Source: Mya arenaria
Lineage: Eukaryota > Mollusca > Bivalvia > Myida > Myidae
Length of the DNA: 64,000 nucleotides
Assembly (NCBI RefSeq): GCF_026914265.1
Contig: NC_069123.1
Span: forward strand, 37,285,178-37,349,177
Direction of reading: 5' to 3'
Part shown: in pieces, positions 1 through 10,521 of the stretch
How positions within the stretch are numbered: the stretch's first letter is position 1
Layout of the letters: each line of letters starts with the position of its first letter
Notes under the pieces: model-generated
What the model saw: only the letters and a program-made list of their open reading frames with translations
Database searches by the model: none
What the model was told of the DNA's origin: nothing
Position numbers and translations under genes: made by a program

Positions 1-63
1 GCATGCTTTAAAATTATAGATAAATGTTTGATCGATTTTTAAAATAAAATAAAATACTTTTTA

Positions 64-127
64 CGCCGCTAGGCCGCTAGGCCACTAACTTCACGACGCT
101 AGGCCGCTAGGCCGCTAACTTCACGAA
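64..127. repeat. Short tandem duplication, GCTAGGCC-rich
   Basis: Two copies of about 36 bp built from CGCTAGGCCGCTAGGCC followed by ACTAACTTCACGA, standing out as GC-rich in AT-rich surroundings. No gene is visible from 1 to 815; the ORFs there look random. Confidence 0.6.
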
Positions 128-815
128 AATAAAAATAAAAACATTTATATATATATAAAAAACATTTTTTTTAATGAACCTGTTTGCCTTCAACCTTTCC
201 CTTACCTAAACTTGATCCTATCTTTAACCCCTCACCACAACCTTAATCCCTACCCATTTCTACCTGTCTTTAACAATGTTTCGTTACTGTAGATGAAAGG
301 CGGACACTTGCACAATCGAAAGTATCTAAATACCTAAACACACAAAACCTCGCAATTTATTAGCATGCTTGAACCATTAACTAAATAAATGCGTGATACT
401 TATGCTAGTTAAACATTCACAAAATCAATGGTTTAAACCACATGACGATAGCGCTTATCAGTAGCAGGTACTCGAAATATTCCACGTACTTTGGATTAAA
501 TCCTTTTAAGATTTTGATACATGGTCGAACTGTGATTGAATTATTATCACGTCTTTTGTTTACACCTTTACATTAACAAGGCGTGTTTATTGCCATTTAA
601 CCTGACTGAAGTAGCCATACTGGACCGATTTCTAAAGTATTTGGACACGATACTGACCATTGCTATTATATATAACCATAAAATGTTCAGTAGCAAAATT
701 CAGTTTATTCTGCAAGTTATATGGCGATATTAAGTAGGTTATATGCTTTTTGGGTTAACTTTATACAAGATATTCAAAAAAGAAAATTAGTTCAGCCATT
801 CTCCATACAGCGATG

Positions 816-977
816 TACAGTCGAACCCCGTTGCCTCGAAATCGCATGGCTCGAACTAAATGTCAAGGACCGATTTATTTAAAATGAAGGTAAACAATCC
901 CGCTTAGCTCGAATTTTTCGAGGCTCAGAGTATTTTCGCCGGTCCCCGGGTGTTCGAGCCATCGGGGTTCGACTGTA
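816..977. mobile_element. Short MITE with TA-flanked inverted ends (Tc1/mariner-like)
   Basis: The left end reads TACAGTCGAACCCCG and the right end CGGGGTTCGACTGTA, an inverted repeat of about 15 bp that extends imperfectly inward (TTGCCTCGA against TTCGAGCCA). Both ends carry TA, the usual mariner target. At 162 bp there is no room for a transposase, so this would be a non-autonomous element. Confidence 0.75.
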
Positions 978-3130
978 CTTCGTTTAGTGTTTTGCCATGC
1001 GTACTTTTAAATATAATGCAGATATTAAAACGTGTATTAAAAGCAAAGTCGAATAAGGCGGCGCTTTCCGTTTAAGGCCAGTCGGCTGGACTTATGAGAC
1101 GCCTTTATGATTGATGGACATTTTTACCCCAATTCCTATCCTTTCAGTACCCATTATATAGCTAGCTGCTGGGTCAGCAACCGACCATATCATAAAGGCC
1201 TTTAGTTGGGCAGGAACATTAAACCCATCCCCCTCCTCCCTAACCCCCATTCCCCCGCTCCATGTGCTCTGTAGTCAGACGCTCAAGTCACTTTCCCAAG
1301 GTGATACATTATTTCTTTATTTTAAAAAAAAAACCTGAAGATAACTCTAAATGATGTAGCAACTAAAACATTTCAAACAGGCGTTTTTGTCATCATTGAT
1401 TTGCGCGCAATGCCCTGCATTTCACCTGAATAAAACGTGCAAATCTCTTACGATTTTTTAATTAATGAAGGCAATACCGTTCAAATATCTATTAATCTTC
1501 CAATTTCTATTTTTAGAATTGTCTGGCATTTACTGCGAAATTGTTGTAAAATTCCTCTTTAAAGATCCCTTGTTGGTAATAAAATAACCATTGATTTCTT
1601 GATTCACATGGAATATGAAATCATGATACGCACCGTATTAATTTGTCCATGTTTTCAATCACTGAATATTTTCTGGATAAGTATTAGCATGAATAAAAGT
1701 GCATTAATTTGTTCCAAAACTGTTGAAGTCGATTTCTTAAAAAAGAAACTATGAACATGTTCTAAAACGGCAAACACATGAACATGTTCTAAAAGGCAAA
1801 CACATGTACATGTTCTTAAAAAACAGTTGACATGTTAAAAGTAAACACAAGAACATGTTCTTAAATGGAACAAATGACCGTATCCTGACTTATACCAGTA
1901 TAAAATTGTAGTACTTGCTTACTTTCGAACCAATAGAACGAGTTTTTTCATTCTGGAATGTGTCAACCTGCATTCATTTTAGACAGTTAAAGACGTACGA
2001 AATGAGATGAGGTATAAACACATTATGTTTTAATGGCTGAAAAGGAGATGTCGTAAACGCATAAAATACAGTCGATATGACGAATAAACCTTATCAGCTA
2101 AAATGCACCAATATGGATACTGTTGAATGTCAAGTACAATTTAAACATTGGACCAAGATAGGAAACATTTATTAATATTAAAGTAGACGAAATAGGATGA
2201 AAATTGTCACATTTTCTCATTCATTTAGCCAAGATTAAAAAACAAAAACATGTATAAGATATGAAATATTTCCCAAGATTTGAAAGGGGGGGATTTAGTT
2301 CTTAAAATATGTCACAGTTTCTGGTCTTTCACTTCACGAAAAATTGCCTTTATTTGGTTCGGAATTTGTGTTTGTTATTTAAAGGTACTTCTAAATTACC
2401 TGCCACACATACTACGCTGACTATATATAACTATTTGGATGTAATGATTTGAACAACAGCACCGGATTTTATTGTTATTTTATCATGGAATGTATTGATG
2501 TTGTATTAATGAAAATTTCATAGACTATCAAACCTCTATTAAACAGAAATTACATACATCAAACGCGACTAAAAAAGTACGCAATACCTCAAATATCACA
2601 CATCCATATATGCTGATGACCAATATTATAAGTTCCAAAAACGCACAAACAATCTTCCCAGCACGGTTAATCCATTTATTCGCTACCTATTCCATTAAAA
2701 GAGAACACAAGTATATGTTACAACCTGTCCCTAGTCACAATCACGGAAAATCAACGTATGGTTACCATTTCTACTTTCAACCATATCGCTAAATTTGGAC
2801 GTCCTCCATAAGGCTAACCAAACAGTTCGCTAGGCCCGTATGATAAGGTTTAAACAACCACAAAATCGTAATCTTGCTCATGCGGACCTAACATTGACAT
2901 ATCTTATCAGCGTTCAATAGCCGCTGAAAATTCTCTTGACAGATAAAATGCTTCCTTACCTAAGCCGGTGATATATTACCCGCGAAAAAATTTAACGAGC
3001 TCCTAGCGCAAAAAATATGTTTAAATCACCGTAGCACATACCATTTGTTTTGATCACCGCTATCTAAGTATGCACTTATACGACTCCCAGTCAACAGATA
3101 TTCAGATGTTTTATTATGATTTGTATTATT
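978..3130. other. Intergenic, no gene seen; short repeat at 1750-1872
   Basis: AT-rich DNA without a convincing ORF on either strand. Positions 1750-1872 hold about four imperfect units of roughly 30 bp built on ACATGTTCTAAAA and GGCAAACACATGA. The short ORF at 2610-2792 shows no domain and is treated as chance. Confidence 0.5.
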
Positions 3131-3152
3131 ATATCTATTATATCTTTTATTA

Positions 3153-3192
<40 letters not shown>

Positions 3193-3240
3193 TTTTTTAT
3201 TATTATTATTATTATTATTAGTAGTAGTAGTAGTAGTAGT

Positions 3241-3308
<68 letters not shown>

Positions 3309-3421
3309 CAGTAGCAGTAGTAGTAGTATCATCATTATTATTATTTTTATTATTATTATCATTATTATTATTATTGTTTTTATTGTTATTATCATTATTA
3401 TTATTTTTTTATTATTATTAC

Positions 3422-3465
<44 letters not shown>
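3131..3465. repeat. Compound trinucleotide microsatellite (ATT)n-(AGT)n-(AGC)n-(ATT)n
   Basis: ATT repeats grade into AGT, then an almost uninterrupted block of about 21 AGC (CAG-type) triplets at roughly 3239-3302, then AGT and ATT again. Every frame is open through the tract, so the homopolymeric ORFs predicted here (poly-I, S, L, N, A) are artefacts. Confidence 0.95.
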
Positions 3466-3466
<1 letters not shown>

Positions 3467-3831
3467 ATGACTTAAGTGGCAATGAAACGATGTACAGTAA
3501 ATGAGGATTGTCTTCATTTTGACTATCATCGGTGACCAATGGCATTTCATATATACGTACAAATACCTACATAATGCGTTTAATATAAGGCAAGAAAGAC
3601 CATTGATGCAAAGCGCCGTTTAATAGTTTATGCATTTGTTATATGTTGAAAAACAGGGAATAGTCGAGGCCAACAAGCATATTATGGTGCATCGAACCGC
3701 ATCCATGAAATTCTCAAAATATTTGTAGCATTCTGCTTAACAACATAGGAAAAAAATGAAATTGAAGAGTTTCAAGTTGAATATTTCATTAGGGGTGTGG
3801 TACATTAATGAACACACAGAATTAGGGTGCT

Positions 3832-4140
3832 TGTGCACTGTACTTTTTGTCATTGCCACCTATCCATTTACCAAGTTTTATTTCAATACCATAAGTAGTT
3901 TTAAAGTAATGCTCTGGTCAAGAAAAGGCGGCAAAGGGCAATAATTCTGTTATTAGCTGAAATACAGCTATAGTTATTGTGCACTGCACTTTCTCTCGTG
4001 CTTTACCACTGAATGATGTTTAATGAAATTCCAAACAGTAGTTTTCGAGTTATGCTCCGGACAGGAAAAGGTACAAAGGGAATAACTCTTGCAATTCGCT
4101 GAAATAGAGTAATTGTTCTTGTACACTGCAGTTCTAATCA
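3832..4140. repeat. Tandem repeat with about 145-bp unit
   Basis: TGTGCACTG-type starts recur at 3832, 3978 and 4120, giving periods of 146 and 142 bp. Each unit contains a TTATGCTC..GGACA-GAAAAGG block followed by AAAGGG-AATAA. The two full units are clearly diverged. The ORF at 3756-3944 runs through the first unit and is not considered a gene. Confidence 0.7.
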
Positions 4141-4760
4141 TTTAGGGGAGGTGGCAACGTCACCATGCTGGAATGACAACTTGAAGGGAAGAATAAGTTT
4201 CCTCATTCATCATGAAGAAGTGATATGAAATAAAAATTTAAAAAAAATTGTAGTACTTTAATTAACATAATCATTTCGTCTGAAAGTTGCAAACATAAAT
4301 AGAACATAATGATTGAACTGTTATATAAAAAGTGAACATTGTTTACTAGATGAAATGCATTTATAACATACCATGCCTTGTTTTTAGCTGTTTAATAAGA
4401 CTAAAATGTATGAAATTTGACAAATTGCATAAAAATCTGGTCAAGGGAATTATAATATTAACTTCTTCATTTACATGGTAAAGAAGAGTTGAAAATGGGT
4501 GTTTTTAGTTGATAATGATATTAACACAAAAATAGAATGTGTCTTTTTGGACAATGGCAATTTTTTTAAATATGATAAAAATAATGCATACAAACTGAAT
4601 ATGTATCAGACTATGTATGAAAGCAATAATATTGTTTCTATTTTTCACAAAGGTTTTGAAATACAACAATGCACATATAAGCATAAATAGGCCAAATATG
4701 CACAACATAATAGTAAACAATGTGTGAAAGTGATACTGAACACTTAAAATAATTTCTTTG

Positions 4761-5100
4761 TGCATTAAATGAATATATACCAGAAAAGTAATACTAAATC
4801 AAGTCCAAAATGTATAATAACATGAAGAACACCCCTTTATGAATATCTTCATAACAAACCAGAGTACATGTAAACATTAATCATTTATATAATTAGTATC
4901 AAATGTGTCTAGATTAAAGTGTGTTTTTATTTGCATTAAACTAATATATACCAGAAAAGCAATTATAAAAAAACTTAAATGTACAGAAAACTGAAAACAA
5001 CAAAGAATAACACCCATTCATGAATATCTCCAAAACAAATCAGAGGTCACCTAAACAATAATCATTCATATAATTAGTATCAAATGTGTCTAGTTTTTGT
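4761..5100. repeat. Diverged tandem duplication, about 171 bp
   Basis: TGCATTAAA..AATATATACCAGAAAAG occurs at 4761 and 4932. The following text matches in order in both halves (AACACCC, TTCATGAATATCT-like, ATAATTAGTATCAAATGTGTCTAG). It is an old, degenerate two-copy repeat. Confidence 0.7.
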
Positions 5101-6571
5101 GTGTCTGTTCATTATCTTTAAATGAGCATCTTTAAAGTGAAACTCTTATTTAAAATCAATACATATAATTGTATTAATAACACACATCAAATTGACTAAT
5201 AAACCAATAACTACTTACTAAATAATGCATTTACTGAAAATATCGTTTACTGATAACAAGCTTGTGACCCTGTTTATAATAGCAGAAAGCATGACAAATA
5301 TTAAATAATTGGAGATTGCTAAAAGATTTACTGTGGTCTACTATAATATCACAAGGCAGAAATACCATGTTTTATGTTCATTCTTATTCGCAAATTGAAC
5401 TCAAGATCCTTCATAAGAAACATTGTTGTCGACATCTATCAACCCATTTTGAAAAATCAAAACAATAATATTAATTGTGATAAGTCTTATTTGGGAGAAA
5501 GACGTGCATCTTTAAAAATAGTGTGTGTTTTTTCACTTATATGAAATATGTAACAATTCAATTTGACAAATAGGACGATTTTTTTTTAAGTTAGGAAATA
5601 GAAGTAGTAATTGTACATAATACAAAACAACAACAACATTGACAAAGCTCAATATAACAGGAAATCTATATGAAAACAAAAATCCTTAAAGGCCATAATT
5701 ATTTAAACTGAGTTAAGGTATTTGTAATACACAATTTTATAAAAGCTTTCACCGACAACATAGTTATTATCATGGTACACTATGGGACTTTTATCCAAAT
5801 TTTGAAGATTTTTTACCGTGAATTAAAAAAGTTATTTAAGTTTCATTAAACATTACCCCAAACTCCAAGGGCTACAAAGAGCGACAAGTAAATATTTTGT
5901 CTATTTTTTTCACATTATCAGAGATTATGAAATAAACACAACAGTTTCTGGTAAAATAAACTTCAGTTAATAGAAAACTTAAGTTCAACCGAACACATTA
6001 TTGATACACATGGAAAAAACCCATTTTGATTGATCTTGTGAGTCTTCTGAACAGAGCAGTATTTCGATGTTTGAAAATATATAGTAGTTTTATAAATTCA
6101 TAAAAAATAGTTAATAATAAGGCAAGCTGCTGAAATCATTTTAAATATTTTCTATGATGTCTATTGAACAATTTAAAAGAAAATTTATGATTGTTTACTG
6201 TTCAGTTTTGAATTAGATATACATACTGTCATGTAACCATACATTTTTATAGCTAATAAAATGCGTAAAAATCAACCTTTTTTGTAAAATTTATAAAGCT
6301 TTATTGGACTTACTCGTATTCATAAAATGTAATCATTCAAATAAATAAATTTTACTTAAGATACTAATTTAGAATTCAGATTTAAAAACAATGAATGAAC
6401 TTTTAAATAAAAATATGTAAAGAAACAAAAACACTAAGTAGGCGGTAATGCCCCTCCAAAAATGTCAGAGTGAAAGTTCTCAACTAATGTCTTTTTAATA
6501 TTATAACATGTAAACAGTCTCTGTGGGTAATCGATGTCTATCTGTTTTATTTTGTCATTTGTATTCTAACA
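5101..6571. other. AT-rich, no gene seen
   Basis: Very AT-rich. No ORF or structured repeat could be supported on either strand. On the - strand it lies downstream of the exon candidate at 6572-6740 and could be a 3' untranslated or intergenic region. Confidence 0.4.
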
Positions 6572-6740
6572 TTAAGAATTTTTCACAATAATTCTTAACT
6601 CTTCAACATTTGAAGTTTGGTCTGTTCCCATGCGTTTGTACTTGTAGTGTCTGCACAGATGATAATTACTCAATGCTGAGTCAATGCTGATTTGGTTTTC
6701 ATGCCCCTTCAGGTTCTTTACCCATCTAGAATGTTTAGTG
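6572..6740 (-). CDS. Exon-like ORF, terminal exon candidate, unrecognised
   Basis: On the - strand a strong acceptor (long T-run, then CCTTTACAG) at 6741-6743 is followed by an open frame of 56 codons to a TAA at 6572-6574. The peptide contains WVKNLKGHENQISIDSALSN and HLCRHYKYKRMG and is rich in basic and aromatic residues rather than low-complexity. The frame begins with one base completing a codon, so an upstream exon is needed; the ORF at 7328-7543 on the same strand is a candidate. No family is recognised. It could be a cellular gene or a transposon-derived gene; without a verified upstream exon it may also be chance. Confidence 0.35.
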
Positions 6741-6929
6741 CTGTAAAGGAAAAAAAAGTTGTACTTTAAAGCCTTTCTAACTAATTAGTATGGATAATAA
6801 TACTGCCATACATATACAAAATAAAACATAAACAGTTTAATATTTCTTGACATTATTTAAAACAAACAAACAACATGCTGATACATACATGTATATAATA
6901 TAAAGAAAATTACTAAATTTATCAATAAA

Positions 6930-7108
<179 letters not shown>

Positions 7109-7327
7109 GTTTTATATGAAATACTCACATCATCTCTATCAGATGTGACTGCCTTGTGTCAAATCTGTCTCAATGATCCAACTATTAGTTTTTAATGCAG
7201 GCTGGAATTCTTCATAACCCCGACTTGTTGACTTAGTAATATTCAGTCATTTTCCTGCCTGAATGAAATTAAACTTCTGATTATCAACCAGCAGAAACTA
7301 CCACCGTAAAATACAAATACACAAGTA

Positions 7328-7543
7328 TTATACATTCTGTACTAATATCCGTTTTAGCCAAGAGTAAGGGTTGGTAGGCACAAATGTGTAGTTGTATGGG
7401 GTTTTAACGAAACCTACACCAAGCAAATGAATGTCGCTAGTGTCCAAGCTGTTGTGGCTTCCAGCCCGAAACCATGTACATCTTTTTCTCACAGGTTTAT
7501 TTTGGAAATATGCAGTTTGTAAACAAATAATGGGTATGTTCAT
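7328..7543 (-). CDS. Exon-like ORF, unrecognised
   Basis: A 71-codon - strand ORF whose C-terminal part has non-random composition, with PVRKRCTWFRAGSHNSLD, TPYNYTFVPTNPYSWL and KRILVQNV. It ends in a stop at 7328-7330. The initiating ATG at 7543 has no special context, and the conserved-looking part may start at an internal acceptor near residue 16. Together with 6572-6740 it suggests a spliced gene on the - strand, but the two cannot be joined in frame with confidence because this exon ends in its own stop. Function unknown. Confidence 0.3.
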   Translation of the reverse strand: MNIPIICLQTAYFQNKPVRKRCTWFRAGSHNSLDTSDIHLLGVGFVKTPYNYTFVPTNPYSWLKRILVQNV

Positions 7544-8667
7544 GTATTACTGTATGTTATGTTAGAAATAGGTCACATACCAAAACACATCATTTTTAAA
7601 CAAAATTTTAAGATTTTTCTAAGATAAAACAATCAAATTAAAGATTACATACTCATAACATATACATAAATAATGTTCATAAGTACATCTAAAAAATATG
7701 TAACATGTACATAAGTAGATGTTAAGTATGTAACATGTATATTTATAGTACATGTAAAAATATTAACACGCTGTCTTAACATTTAGCAAATAAAAATGAT
7801 TTAAGAATTGCAAAGATAAATCAAAAAAACAACAACATTTTTGAACACATCAACGTACAAAACTACTCAAGGATACTAACATTCAAAGCCCTTTGATACG
7901 AATATCCCAGTTCCATGCTGATTGTTGACATTCGTTTTTTCGACAGAAAATCTTCTCTTACGCGTATAATTCACTTATAATCAATGTTTTACTGTAATGA
8001 CTCAAATTGTTAGATGTATCGTAATCAACTGTCAGTGTGCACTTTTAGTGTTTACTTATTTTAACGTATATTCATGAGAATAACATCACCGAGTTTCCAA
8101 ATACATACGATGCAGAAATTCCATTATTGACCTCTGAATACCGGGGAAATACCTTCTGGTTCTAAAAATAGCAACATCCGGTACAGTCCGAATACGCCCG
8201 ATGTTCGTCGCGATCTGTTACGGCGAATGGCGATATATGTCTATGTTACCCGATGTTTCCCGAGTTTTATTACATGCCTCATACCTTATGGAAATGTAAG
8301 ATTTATGAAGTTCCCGCGAAAATATCTTATCACATGGCTTACTCGACCAATCATTTTGTGCGCACTGTGTAGTGTTCTAAAAATAAAACAACTCGGTGGC
8401 AATCGTAATGTAAGTTTACTAATGTCACCTTCAACACATTAACAAATAAAGTAAGGTGAACATTTAATTCCGATATCGATTAAATTAAAGAAAACAGCTT
8501 ACCTCACTTCAGTGGGGCGCCAAAAATACAGTTCATAAAAGAACTAAATAAGTAGGTGTACTGTCAGCGTCGGACACCCCTAATATCCTACTGCGTTATG
8601 CTTTGATGTATGACGTGTAATGGAAGAAAGTACCGACGATGGCATGCAGTGTAAAATAAAAGGCGTA
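7544..8667. other. Intergenic, no gene seen
   Basis: Mixed AT-rich sequence with a more GC-containing stretch at about 8090-8430. The 71-codon + strand ORF at 8227-8442 has no recognisable domain or splice context and was not accepted. Confidence 0.4.
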
Positions 8668-9250
8668 CTGTGCTGGAGAAAAGGCGTACAGTATAAAAGA
8701 AAAGGCGTACACCGCTAAAAAAGACGTACAGTGTTGAAGAAAAGGCGCACAGTGCAAAAAAGGCGTACAGTGTAATAGAAAAGGCGTAAAGAGTTTAAAA
8801 AAGGACGTACAGTGTAAAAGGAAAGGCGAACAGTGCTGGAGAAATGGCGTACAGTGTAAACGAAAAGGCGTAGGTTGCTGGAGAAAAGGCGCACAGTGCT
8901 GAAAAGGCGTACAGTGTAAAATAAAAGGCGTTCAGTGCTGGAGAACAGGCGCACAGTGCTAAAAAGGCGTACAGTGTAAAGGAACAGGCGTAGAGTGTAA
9001 AGGAAAAGGCGTAGAGTGTAAAATAAAAGGCGTACATTGCTGGAGAAAAGGCGAACAGTGTACAAGGAAATGCATTCAGTGTAAAAGAAAACGCGTAAGT
9101 GTAAAAGGTGTAAAAGAAAAGGTTTACAGTATAAAAGGTGTAAAAGTAAAGGCGTACAGTGTTAAAGAAATGGCGTACAGTGCTAAAGAAAAGGCGTATA
9201 ATGTAAAAGAAAAGTCTAGCAGTGTCAAAGAGAAGGCGGACAGTGTAAAA
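8668..9250. repeat. Minisatellite, about 19-21-bp unit (GGCGTACAGTGTAAAAGAAAA)
   Basis: Roughly 28-30 units of GGCGTACAGTG followed by TAAAAGAAAA or CTGGAGAAAA, varying in length by 1-2 bp. Unit length varies around 20-21, so long ORFs appear by chance on the - strand (YTVRLF-type heptads, 8715-9065 and 8795-9292); these are repeat artefacts. The 3' third is more degenerate than the middle. Confidence 0.9.
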
Positions 9251-9602
9251 GAAAATATAATTTAAAATGAAATAGAAAATAAATGTTTGCATTATTCTTA
9301 AAAAAAGTTGTTAGCGCATACTTACTTTGACGGACTACATTTCTTAAATATTAACTTGTTAAGGCTTACAAAGTATACAGTGCAGTATTTAGTTGAATGG
9401 CCATGGCTGTTTCATCACAACAGATTTCTCAATTTATTGGTACTATTGAACTTTGCTTTACATGGTTATCTTTAAAGCCGCCTATATATAACATTGTTAG
9501 ACGTAAACGATCGTAATATAATCTTCAAGCTACATGAAACAGAGAATATTTTAAAATAATGTCATTTTGAATGAACAGCTATTTCGATCCATTGTACGAT
9601 AA

Positions 9603-9779
9603 ATCGGGAGAGAGGGGAGAGAGAGAGTAACATGGGGGCAGAGAGAGAGAGGGAGGAGGCGAGAGAGAGAGAGAGAGAGAGGGGGGAGATAGAAGGGGGG
9701 AGAGAGAGGGGTGGCGAGAGAGAACGGGGGGATGGAGGGAGGAGGCGAGAGAGAGAGGGAGGAGGCGAGAGAGAGAGGG

Positions 9780-9850
<71 letters not shown>

Positions 9851-9975
9851 ACGAGGGGAGATTGAGTGACAGAGAGGAAGAGGGAGAGGAAAGAGAGAAA
9901 AATAGAGAGTTGGCGAGGGAGGGGGAGAGACAAAGATAGTGAGATAGAGAGAGGGGGCGAGAGTGAGGGAGACGG
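9603..9975. repeat. Polypurine (GA)n/(GGGAGA)n tract
   Basis: About 370 bp in which the + strand is nearly all purine. It includes an uninterrupted GA run at about 9785-9845 and flanking GGGGAGA/GAGGC variants. The R-E-G and S-L-P ORFs on both strands are artefacts. It lies directly upstream of the 5' flank of the first tandem gene. Confidence 0.95.
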
Positions 9976-10049
9976 AGAAAGAGTCCGCTTAATTTGTAAC
10001 CTACATTTTCAGCCAATAAAATCTCCTATAAAATTGTTGTTTTGCAATT

Positions 10050-10521
10050 TCACAGACATGACGTCAAAATTTGGTTCCCTACCTGCTGAAAGCACGTCTT
10101 ATGTATGTAAGTAAGACCATACTGTTGTGCAGATGAACCTAGCCTTTGAAAGGTAAAAAATGTGAACAGTCGAGGCTTTTGCACCACACAAAGGGCACAT
10201 ACACCCGTTAAGGATTTGTGAATAATACTCGTTGGTGTAACATCAACCAGACAATTTAATCGGTATCATAAGTTTCCATTACGCCTGATTGCGAGTTGGG
10301 TTCTTAAGTTGATATTCTTCTTATCTTGAACATGTTACTGTCAGTCAGAGCGCAGTGATAAAGCATTTTATTTTTTATACTTTACACGGAAGTGAGACTT
10401 TATCTTAGGGGAAGTTTATCGAACTAAGATTCCCCTCAAAGGTGCGCTGTCTTAAAGTTGTAGGCGCTTTTAAGGTGATGCACACTGACTGATATTTCAC
10501 TTCGAGCGAATGTTTGGTAAA
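10050..10521 (+). promoter_or_regulatory. Conserved 5' flank of tandem gene copy 1
   Basis: This stretch aligns by eye with 29500-30222 ahead of copy 2, and its last 200 bp with 43880-44088 ahead of copy 3. Shared text includes ACACGGAAGTGA, GGGGAAGTTTATCGAACTAA, GCGCTTTTAAGGTGA and TGATATTTCACTTCGAGC just before the start codon. Core promoter and untranslated leader probably lie here. TTTTAAGG is a possible weak TATA-like site, but no canonical box is clear. Confidence 0.5.

Noticed and set aside
8715..9292. Two - strand ORFs (116 and 165 codons) with YTVRLF-type repeats
   Set aside because: Artefacts of the 20-bp minisatellite; different frames show equally repetitive peptides.
9562..10114. 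Ser/Leu/Pro- and Arg/Glu-rich ORFs
   Set aside because: Translation of the polypurine tract; no non-repetitive domain.
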